In this document: positions 53,057 to 59,289 of the stretch, piece after piece
Layout of the letters: every line of letters starts with the position of its first letter
How positions within the stretch are numbered: position 1 is the stretch's first letter
Assembly: GCF_001766675.1 (NCBI RefSeq)
Contig: NZ_MJLT01000001.1
Span: 62,001-126,000 of the forward strand
Direction of reading: 5' to 3'
Source of the DNA: Arthrobacter sp. SW1
GTDB taxonomy: Bacteria; Actinomycetota; Actinomycetes; Actinomycetales; Micrococcaceae
DNA length: 64,000 nt
Position numbers and translations under genes: made by a program
The notes under the pieces: generated by a model
Databases searched by the model: none
What the model saw: only the letters and a program-made list of their open reading frames with translations
What the model was told of the DNA's origin: nothing

Positions 53057-53083
53057 TTCAGTATCCTAGCCTCAATTCAGTAT
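53057..53083. promoter_or_regulatory. Shared operator with divergent promoters
   Basis: Direct repeats TTCAGTAT (53057-53064) and TTCAGTAT (53076-53083), 11 bases apart. The second overlaps the plus-strand -10 TATGAT and the first covers the -35. On the minus strand the first repeat overlaps the -10 TAGGAT. The same two-repeat layout is at the MHS permease promoter (55724-55750). Flanking CTGTTC and GAACAG half-sites add inverted symmetry. Likely bound by the nearby IclR regulator. Confidence 0.65.
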
Positions 53084-53086
53084 GAT
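53081..53086 (+). promoter_or_regulatory. -10 of a leaderless promoter (2-hydroxyacid dehydrogenase)
   Basis: TATGAT, 7 bases, ATG at 53094. Overlaps the direct repeat. Confidence 0.68.
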
Positions 53087-53093
53087 GAACAGC

Positions 53094-54149
53094 ATGACGA
53101 CTGATGAACTCACCATCGCGATCGCCGTCCCGCTCGAAGCTGAGTATGTGGAACAGATCCGCGCCATCGATCCGGCCATCACCGTGCTCTACGAACCGGA
53201 GCTCCTGCCACCGGAACGCTTCCCGGCAGACCACTCCGGAGACCCCGCCTTCAAACGGACCCCGGAACAGGAAGAGCGCTACTGGGACATGCTCAACAAG
53301 GCCCAGGTCCTCTACGGCTTCCCCAACGAGAACCCGGCAGGCCTTGCCCGCATCGCGAAGAGCAACCCGCGGCTGCAGTGGATCCACGCCATGGCCGCCG
53401 GCGCCGGCGGAGCCGTCAAGGCCTCCGGACTGGACAGCGCCACCCTGGAAAAGTTCAAAGTGACCACCTCCGCCGGCGTCCACGCCCTGCCGCTGGCGGA
53501 GTTTGCCGCGCTCGGCATCCTCAACGGTTTCAAACGCAGCGCCGAGCTCGCCCAGGACCAGGCCGCAAAGGTCTGGCCCGAGCTGCGGACGCCCACGAAG
53601 CTCGTCAACGGTTCCTCCCTCGTCATCACCGGCCTCGGCGAGATCGGCCTTGAGACGGCACGCATCGCGCGTGCGCTCGGCATGCGGGTCAGCGGCACCA
53701 AGCGCACCGTTGAAGCGATCGACGGCATCGAGGAAGTCGCCACCAATGACGGCCTCGCCGGGCTGCTCGGCACGGCGGACGCCGTCGTCAATACGCTGCC
53801 GGGCACGCCGTACACCGAAAAGCTCTTCAACCGCGAGGTGTTCGCGGCCATGAAGCCGGGAACGGTGTTCGTCAACGTCGGCCGCGGAACCGTAGTGGAT
53901 GAGGATGCCCTCCTGGAGGCCCTGGACAACGGCCAGGTCTCCTACGCGTGCCTGGACGTCTTCGCCGTGGAACCCCTCCCCCAGGACAGCCCGCTCTGGA
54001 ACCACCCGAAGGTGATGGTCTCCCCGCACACCTCGGCCCTGAGTGCCGCCGAGAACCGGCTCATCGCCGAACGCTTCTGCAGCAACCTGCGGATCTTCCT
54101 CGATGGCGGCGAGATGCCGCACCTCGTGGACACGGTGCACTTCTACTAA
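53094..54149 (+). CDS. D-2-hydroxyacid dehydrogenase (NAD-dependent)
   Basis: 351 aa. The D-isomer-specific fold has an N-terminal substrate half and a Rossmann insert (VITGLGEIGLETARIARALGMRVSGTKR). Catalytic residues are Arg in VNVGRGTVVDE, Glu in the next loop, and His in VSPHTSALS. Similar enzymes reduce keto-acids such as hydroxypyruvate or 2-ketogluconate. The first ATG at 53082 sits inside the -10, so 53094 is the start. Divergent from the idonate operon and sharing its operator. Confidence 0.88.
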   Translation: MTTDELTIAIAVPLEAEYVEQIRAIDPAITVLYEPELLPPERFPADHSGDPAFKRTPEQEERYWDMLNKAQVLYGFPNENPAGLARIAKSNPRLQWIHAMAAGAGGAVKASGLDSATLEKFKVTTSAGVHALPLAEFAALGILNGFKRSAELAQDQAAKVWPELRTPTKLVNGSSLVITGLGEIGLETARIARALGMRVSGTKRTVEAIDGIEEVATNDGLAGLLGTADAVVNTLPGTPYTEKLFNREVFAAMKPGTVFVNVGRGTVVDEDALLEALDNGQVSYACLDVFAVEPLPQDSPLWNHPKVMVSPHTSALSAAENRLIAERFCSNLRIFLDGGEMPHLVDTVHFY

Positions 54150-54180
54150 ACCGGTCTGGCGTACTAACCGGCTTGACGCA

Positions 54181-54217
54181 AAGCGGCCCCGGCGGATGAT
54201 TCCACCGGGGCCGCTTT
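54181..54217 (+). terminator. Terminator of the D-2-hydroxyacid dehydrogenase gene
   Basis: 12-bp stem AAGCGGCCCCGG / CCGGGGCCGCTT with a 12-nt loop, then T. Confidence 0.8.
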
Positions 54218-54249
54218 GCTGCCGGCTCCCACACAACTTCCCACACAGC

Positions 54250-54284
54250 GAAGCGGCGGCTCCCACGCAGGGAGCCGCCGCTTC
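54250..54284 (-). terminator. Terminator of the MHS permease gene
   Basis: Perfect 15-bp stem GAAGCGGCGGCTCCC / GGGAGCCGCCGCTTC with a 5-nt loop, 18 bases after the permease stop on the minus strand. Confidence 0.75.
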
Positions 54285-54301
54285 GGCGTCGTGGATCCGC
54301 T

Positions 54302-55651
54302 TTAGCGGGCATCCTCCAGGGCGAGCAGGTCGCGGCCCGCCGTCTCGGGAGTGAAGAAGGTGGCGATGAAGGAAATCAGCGCCAGCACCAGCGAATAGAC
54401 GGCGAGGACCAGCCAGGAGAAACCCGTCGCGGCCAGCAGGGAGGCGCCGATCAGGGGAACGAGCCCGCCGGCGATCACCGCGGAGATCTCACGGCTCAAG
54501 GCAACACCGGTGAAGCGGTACCGTGCGCCGAAGAGTTCAGGCAGCAGCGGGCACTGCGGGCCGAGCATGGACTGCACGCCGAGGGCGATGCCCACCACCA
54601 TGACCACCCACACCAGGGTCGGGTTGCCAAGGGTCACCAGGTAGAAGGCCGGAAGCGCGATCACTGCCTGGAACAGAGCGCCGTAGCGGTAGACGGGCAC
54701 ACGGCCGTAGCGGTCGGAGAGGGCGCCGAAGGTGACCACCATGACGGCGGCGAAACCGGAAGCGATCAGCAGGCCGACCGGCCCGATGAACTTGTCACCG
54801 GGGAAGATGCCCTCTTTGGCGGACAGAAAGGCGATCAGCAGGGCGGAGTAGATCGAGGAGTTGCCGTTTTCGCCCATGCGTAGGCCAATGCCCACCAGCA
54901 CGTTCTTCTTCGAGTGCTTCCACAGTTCCCCGACGGGGTTCTTCACCACATTCTTGTGCGCTTCGAGCTCCTGGAAGACGGGAGTCTCCTTGAGCTTCAA
55001 GCGGATGAAGACAGCCACCAGGATCAGGACGAAGCTGGCGAGGAACGGCACACGCCACAACCAGCCTTCCAGTACGGATTTGTCCGCCAGGGCGATCAGG
55101 GCGAAAGTTCCGGCGCCAAGCAAGGTCCCCAGCTGGATGCCGACGAACGGCAGGGCTGCGAAGAAACCGCGACGGCGGCGCGGGGCCACCTCGGAGATCA
55201 GCGTGGTTGCGCCGGCCTGCTCCGCTCCGGCACCGAGGCCCTGGACGATACGGAGGGTGACCAGGAGGATCGCGCCCAGCATGCCGGCCTGTTCGAAGGT
55301 CGGCAGGAGGCCGATGGCGAAGCTGGCCAGGCCCATCATGCCGATGGTCAGCAGGAGAACCATCTTCCGGCCAAAGCGGTCACCGATGTAGCCGAAGATG
55401 ATGCCGCCGAACGGCCGGGCCGCGAAGCCGACGCCGTAGGTGGCGAAGGATGCGATCAGGGCGCCCGTATCACCCAATGGCTTGAAGAACAGGGGCCCGA
55501 AAATCAGGGCCGAGGCCAGTCCGTAGATGTAGAAGTCGTAGTACTCCAGGGCGGAGCCAACGGAACTGGCAAGCGTGGCTTTCCGAAGCTGGCCGGGATC
55601 GACGACTGCGTCTTCCGGACCCGCAAGTACTGCCTTAGTACGAGTTGTCAC
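54302..55651 (-). CDS. MFS permease, metabolite:H+ symporter (MHS) family
   Basis: 449 aa, about 12 hydrophobic segments. MHS hallmarks are ATLASSVGSALEYYDFYIYGLASALIFGPLFF at the N-terminus, GDRFGRKMVLL, and RIVQGLGAGAEQAGA. The family imports carboxylates and sugar acids (shikimate, citrate, 2-ketoglutarate) with protons. Given its neighbours, the substrate is probably a sugar acid or hydroxy acid. GTG at 55651 follows GAGGGAG by 5 bases; the GTG two codons earlier overlaps that RBS. Its promoter has the repeat element shared with the 53 kb region. Confidence 0.9.
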   Translation of the reverse strand: MTTRTKAVLAGPEDAVVDPGQLRKATLASSVGSALEYYDFYIYGLASALIFGPLFFKPLGDTGALIASFATYGVGFAARPFGGIIFGYIGDRFGRKMVLLLTIGMMGLASFAIGLLPTFEQAGMLGAILLVTLRIVQGLGAGAEQAGATTLISEVAPRRRRGFFAALPFVGIQLGTLLGAGTFALIALADKSVLEGWLWRVPFLASFVLILVAVFIRLKLKETPVFQELEAHKNVVKNPVGELWKHSKKNVLVGIGLRMGENGNSSIYSALLIAFLSAKEGIFPGDKFIGPVGLLIASGFAAVMVVTFGALSDRYGRVPVYRYGALFQAVIALPAFYLVTLGNPTLVWVVMVVGIALGVQSMLGPQCPLLPELFGARYRFTGVALSREISAVIAGGLVPLIGASLLAATGFSWLVLAVYSLVLALISFIATFFTPETAGRDLLALEDAR

Positions 55652-55720
55652 AAGCACTCCCTCAGGAACATCCAGGCCCCCGTTGGCCTGGGCATAGCAT
55701 CAGCCACCATGGCGTGAATC

Positions 55721-55726
55721 ACTATA
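55721..55726 (-). promoter_or_regulatory. -10 element of the MHS permease
   Basis: TATAGT on the minus strand, overlapping the second direct repeat. A leader of about 60 bases precedes the GTG. Confidence 0.65.
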
Positions 55727-55750
55727 CCGAACAGCGTACAGCATGCTGAA
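55724..55750 (-). promoter_or_regulatory. Operator of the MHS permease promoter
   Basis: On the minus strand TTCAGCAT (55750-55743), 11 bases, TTCGGTAT (55731-55724). Same spacing and the same position over -35 and -10 as at 53057-53083. The region also contains the palindrome CAGCATGCTG. Confidence 0.65.
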
Positions 55751-55785
55751 CGATGTTCAAGAGTGTAATCAGATTTATTTAGCGG

Positions 55786-56583
55786 CTAGCCCATGGGGTT
55801 GCCCAGCGAATGGGCCAGCTCCTTGAGCTCTTTGACCATTTGGGCGCCTTGCTCGTCCGAATAGGTGGCCTTGAGGGAAGTCACGGACAGGCCCAGGCTC
55901 GGTCCGTGCGCGCCATGCGTCGGCACGGGAACCGCGAGGCAGACCACTCCGATAGTCGATTCCTCGTCCTCGAACGCGAAGCCCTGGCGGCGGATCTCGG
56001 CGATTTGGGCCTTGAGTTCCGCCGCGGAGCGCAGGGACTTGGGGGTCATCACGGGAAGCTCACGGGCGTCCGGGAACATCTCTTCGATGTCATGGTCATG
56101 CAGCTGGGCGAGAAGGGCCTTGCCTACGGCGCACAGTGAAAGCGGCATCTTGTCGCCGATATTGGAGGTGAGCCGGACTGCAGGGTGCCCCTCATACCGG
56201 GCGAGGTAAATCACGTGGTCGCCATCGCGCATGGCGACGCGGACGGTTTCCTTCGACAGGGTGGGCGCCTGCTCGCAGTACTTGTAGAACTCCTGGACCT
56301 CGTCAAGCCGGCTCAGGTACGCGGCGCCCAGCTCGACGAGCTTGCGTCCGAGCGAAAAATCGGCGCCCTCGCGGGTAATCAGGCGCGCCTCTTCGAGCGC
56401 CAACAACAGATTGGAAGTGGACGACTTCGGGATGCCGAGCTCGCGCGAAAGATCGCTGAGCGTCAGCCGGCCCGACGGCGCCGCAGCCAAAGCGTCCAGC
56501 ACAGCCGCCGCCCTGGTCACCGCCGGTGCCGGCGAAGAGCCGCCCGGGCTGTCGGCGGAACGTGACGTGCGGGAATCGGCCAT
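55786..56583 (-). CDS. IclR family transcriptional regulator
   Basis: 265 aa. The winged helix (about 22-85) contains AAAVLDALAAAPSGRLTLSDLSRELGIPKSSTSNLLLALEEARLI. The IclR effector domain follows, with MPLSLCAVGKALLA and GVVCLAVPVPTH. GAGGAG precedes the ATG at 56583 by 4 bases. It is upstream of and co-directional with the MHS permease gene. It is the obvious candidate to bind the direct repeats in this island. A GTTCA-N6-TGAAC palindrome in its own leader suggests autoregulation. Confidence 0.92.
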   Translation of the reverse strand: MADSRTSRSADSPGGSSPAPAVTRAAAVLDALAAAPSGRLTLSDLSRELGIPKSSTSNLLLALEEARLITREGADFSLGRKLVELGAAYLSRLDEVQEFYKYCEQAPTLSKETVRVAMRDGDHVIYLARYEGHPAVRLTSNIGDKMPLSLCAVGKALLAQLHDHDIEEMFPDARELPVMTPKSLRSAAELKAQIAEIRRQGFAFEDEESTIGVVCLAVPVPTHGAHGPSLGLSVTSLKATYSDEQGAQMVKELKELAHSLGNPMG

Positions 56584-56633
56584 GACTCTCCTCGGCGGGT
56601 AACTGGGCCGGACTGAACCAGCCCCAGCGGCCC

Positions 56634-56649
56634 GTTCAGTCCAGTGAAC
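56634..56649. promoter_or_regulatory. Palindrome in the iclR leader
   Basis: GTTCAGTCCAGTGAAC, a GTTCA-N6-TGAAC inverted repeat just downstream of the iclR -10. Confidence 0.5.
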
Positions 56650-56656
56650 ACTTCCC

Positions 56657-56662
56657 ATCATA
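56657..56662 (-). promoter_or_regulatory. -10 element of the IclR gene
   Basis: TATGAT on the minus strand, about 75 bases before the ATG. Confidence 0.55.
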
Positions 56663-56744
56663 GTGTCAGGCCGTCGGCTCGAGCCCGCAGCTTTGGTATA
56701 CAAAAAATCTTCCCAAGCCGGGGAATTCACTGTATATTCATCTT

Positions 56745-56789
56745 GAGCTCTCCACCGCGGCATCCCCCAATAGTCGCGGTGGAGAGCTC
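56745..56789. repeat. Perfect 15-bp inverted repeat in an AT-rich patch
   Basis: GAGCTCTCCACCGCG (56745-56759) and its exact complement (56775-56789) around a 15-nt loop. It is preceded by an AT-rich run (TATACAAAAAATC, TGTATATTC) that is unusual in this genome. No gene is visible between iclR and tRNA-Val. Confidence 0.8.
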
Positions 56790-56835
56790 TTCCACTATCC
56801 GGGCCGTCGCCTCGTGCCACGGTTTCCCGGGTATG

Positions 56836-56879
56836 AAAAAACCCGCCCTTCCTGCCGGATCGGCGGAAGAACGGGCTTT
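56836..56879 (-). terminator. Terminator of tRNA-Val
   Basis: On the minus strand an imperfect GC stem (AAGCCCG...CGGGTT) is followed by six T. It starts a few bases after the tRNA CCA. Confidence 0.88.
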
Positions 56880-56881
56880 CC

Positions 56882-56957
56882 TGGTGGGTCCTACCGGGAT
56901 CGAACCGATGACATCCACGGTGTAAACGTGGCGCTCTACCAGCTGAGCTAAAGACCC
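56882..56957 (-). tRNA. tRNA-Val (anticodon TAC)
   Basis: Acceptor GGGTCTT/AGGACCC, discriminator A, CCA encoded at 56884-56882. The anticodon loop TTTACAC carries TAC, and the T-arm contains GGTTCGATCCC. Confidence 0.97.
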
Positions 56958-57049
56958 AAAAACGTGTTCCGGGCAGGCTTGCCGCCCGAACCAACGAACA
57001 TAGACTCTACCCGATCAGGCCCTGTGAAAGCGAATCGCCGGGCCATTCT

Positions 57050-57973
57050 TCACCTCAGGTCCGGCAGTTCCGCGGCCAGCCACGCCAACGCGGCGCTGAC
57101 ACCGGTGTCGACCTTGAGGCCGGCGAGATGATCGCCACGGGTCTCTCCCCTGTTGAGGATCACTACCGGCTTGCCTGCCTTTGCAGCGTGGCGCACGAAA
57201 CGCAGGCCGCTCATCACAGTCAGCGAGGAACCTGCGACAAGAAGGGCGCCGGCGTCGTCGACCATGGCATATGCCCGCACCACCCTTTCCTTCGGGACGT
57301 TCTCCCCGAAGTACACGAAGTCCGGCTTGAGCATGCCGCCACACACAGGGCACACAGCCACGACGAAGCTGCGGATCAGTTCCGGATCCTCGACCACCGC
57401 GTCGGCGTCCGGCGCCGTTTCGACCAGACCCGTGGATTCGGCCTCCTCGAGGAAACCGGGGTTGAGCTCCTCAAGGATCGCCGCCAGCAAGGTACGGCTG
57501 AAACCGTGGCCGCCATCCAGGCAGACCACCCGGTCGTAGCGGCCGTGGAGATCCACCACGTCCCGGCTTCCCGCGTCCTCGTGGAGGCGGTCCACGTTCT
57601 GCGTGATCAGGCCGGACAACAGGCCGCGCTCTTCCATCCTGGCGACCGCGAAGTGTCCGGCGTTCGGATCAGCATGCCGCAGGCGCGACCAGCCGATGTG
57701 GTTCCGGGCCCAATAACGCCGGCGGTTATCCGCACTCCCGGTGAATTCCTGGTACGTCATCGGCTTCCGCGGAGCTGCTCCCGGTCCACGGTAGTCAGGA
57801 ATACCGGAATCCGTGCTGAGTCCCGCACCCGTGAGCACGGCCAGGCGATGACCGGCCAGCATCGTCAGGGCCTTGGTCATGGCCGGCAGGTCTTCGGCCG
57901 GCAAGGGCGCAACTCCGGCCGGGGCCAGGCTGGCCAGTCCGGTGGTGCCCATTCCGGGACGGCGTGCGTCCAT
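57050..57973 (-). CDS. NAD-dependent protein deacylase, Sir2 family
   Basis: 307 aa. Removes acyl groups from lysines using NAD. GAGLSTDSGIPDYRG is at 49-63, TQNVDRLHEDAG at 124-135, and catalytic His143 is in DLHGRY. The zinc module normally has two Cys pairs; here the first is CLDGG (only Cys151) and the second CPVC (Cys208, Cys211), so one ligand is missing. Downstream VYFGENVP and AGSSLTV are family features. MDARRPGMGT at 57973 is the longest start; MGTTGLAS at 57952 is possible. 20 bases after the peroxiredoxin stop, so probably co-transcribed. Confidence 0.88.
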   Translation of the reverse strand: MDARRPGMGTTGLASLAPAGVAPLPAEDLPAMTKALTMLAGHRLAVLTGAGLSTDSGIPDYRGPGAAPRKPMTYQEFTGSADNRRRYWARNHIGWSRLRHADPNAGHFAVARMEERGLLSGLITQNVDRLHEDAGSRDVVDLHGRYDRVVCLDGGHGFSRTLLAAILEELNPGFLEEAESTGLVETAPDADAVVEDPELIRSFVVAVCPVCGGMLKPDFVYFGENVPKERVVRAYAMVDDAGALLVAGSSLTVMSGLRFVRHAAKAGKPVVILNRGETRGDHLAGLKVDTGVSAALAWLAAELPDLR

Positions 57974-57993
57974 GCGCCGCGCTTGTCCGGGCC

Positions 57994-58497
57994 TCAGGCC
58001 TCGCCGAGTGCGGCGAGGGCCTCCCGGTACTCCGCGAGGTTCCGCGCCTGCCCCCGCGGGTTCACGACGACATAGCGGATGATCCCCGCGGCGTCGATGA
58101 TGAAGGTGCCGCGCAAGGCCATGCCCGTTCCGGCGTCGAACACGCCGTACTGCCGGGCAACCTCGCCGTGCGGCCAGAAGTCGGCAAGGAGGTCGAAGCT
58201 GTAGCCTTCCTTGTCCGCGTAGGCACGCTGCGCGAACTTGCTGTCCACCGAAATGCCCAGGACCGTGGCGTTGCCGCCCTCGAACAGGGCCAGGTTGTCG
58301 CGGATCTCGCACAGCTCGCCGGTGCAGATCCCGGAGAATGCGAACGGGAAGAAGACGACGACGACGTTGCGTCCCCTGAGCGCCGAAAGGCGGACGGGTT
58401 CACCGTACTGATTGACCAGCTCGAAATCGGGTGCTTCCTCACCTACCGCCGGAACGCTGCTGACAAGTTCCGCGTGCGCGGCGTGGGAGACCGTCAT
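57994..58497 (-). CDS. Peroxiredoxin, AhpE-like
   Basis: 167 aa. Reduces hydroperoxides and peroxynitrite. The peroxidatic cysteine is Cys58 in PFAFSGICTGELCEIRD; Cys63 follows. This FAFSGxCTGE form is the AhpE group (M. tuberculosis Rv2238c, in the same position). ATG overlaps the DUF3052 stop as ATGA (58494-58497). Confidence 0.93.
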   Translation of the reverse strand: MTVSHAAHAELVSSVPAVGEEAPDFELVNQYGEPVRLSALRGRNVVVVFFPFAFSGICTGELCEIRDNLALFEGGNATVLGISVDSKFAQRAYADKEGYSFDLLADFWPHGEVARQYGVFDAGTGMALRGTFIIDAAGIIRYVVVNPRGQARNLAEYREALAALGEA

Positions 58498-58916
58498 TTG
58501 TTCTTCTTTCGTGCGACAAGGCGGGTGGCGCTCCAGACCTTGGACACGCCGGCGGAGGTGGTGCAGTGAAGGCCCGCAGTCGCGGCGGCGTCCTGGATGT
58601 CGGAAGGGGAAACGTGGTCCGGGTGGCCGGACTTCGGGGTCAGGACCCACACGACGCCGCCTTCGCCCAGGGTGGTCTGCGAGTCAACCAGGGCGTCCAC
58701 GAGGTCGCCGTCGCCGTCACGCCACCAGAAAATGACGGCGTCCACCACTTCATGGTCATCCTCATCGAGGAGTTCGGAGCCGGTCAGCTCCTCAATATCG
58801 TCACGCAAGTCGAAGTCGACGTCGTCGTCATAACCGAACTCTTGAATCAGATCCCCATCCTTGAAACCCAATCTTTCCGCCACATTTACCGATGTGGCGG
58901 CGTCGGCCTCGCTCAC
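58494..58916 (-). CDS. DUF3052 family protein
   Basis: 140 aa from GTG at 58916, 5 bases after GAGGAGG. Small, very acidic protein (YDDDVDFDLRDDIEELTGSELLDEDDHE) with a central VVDAVIFWWRDGDGDLVDAL and a C-terminal SGVSKVWSATRLV-type end. The family sits between ahpE and aceE in mycobacteria (Rv2239c) and streptomycetes; its function is unknown. Coupled to the peroxiredoxin gene. Confidence 0.88.
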   Translation of the reverse strand: MSEADAATSVNVAERLGFKDGDLIQEFGYDDDVDFDLRDDIEELTGSELLDEDDHEVVDAVIFWWRDGDGDLVDALVDSQTTLGEGGVVWVLTPKSGHPDHVSPSDIQDAAATAGLHCTTSAGVSKVWSATRLVARKKNK

Positions 58917-59172
58917 GTTTTCCTCCTCTGAAGTGATTTCGATTACTACCAGCCAACACCCTTTGGATGCCCGCTTCAAGCCATTATCGCCCGATGAACC
59001 CGATTCGCCGTCACCGCCACCACGGCAAAAGCGGGGTGAAAGCTCGGTCACATCACGCTAAAAGGCCATACGCGGCTACGCATCCCAGCAGTGACAAAGC
59101 TACAGTGGCCAGTGAGCACATCGGCTGCAGGGCAACCGCCCCGTGATTGCGCAGCCGTGGCTTTGAGAACCT

Positions 59173-59193
59173 GCCCGGCATACCTGACCGGGC
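59173..59193. repeat. Inverted repeat in the aceE upstream region
   Basis: GCCCGG and CCGGGC 9 bases apart, about 100 bases before aceE. The 373-base divergent gap to the DUF3052 gene otherwise shows no gene. TACAGT at 59101 and a minus-strand TAGCGT near 59055 are only possible -10 elements. Confidence 0.35.
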
Positions 59194-59289
59194 TGTTGTA
59201 ACCGAGATGTCGCACACGACGCGTTCATTCCGGGCAGTTACCCTGCCGGACTTGAGGCGCCGCTGCTTGCGCCAAAAGAGAGGTTGGAC

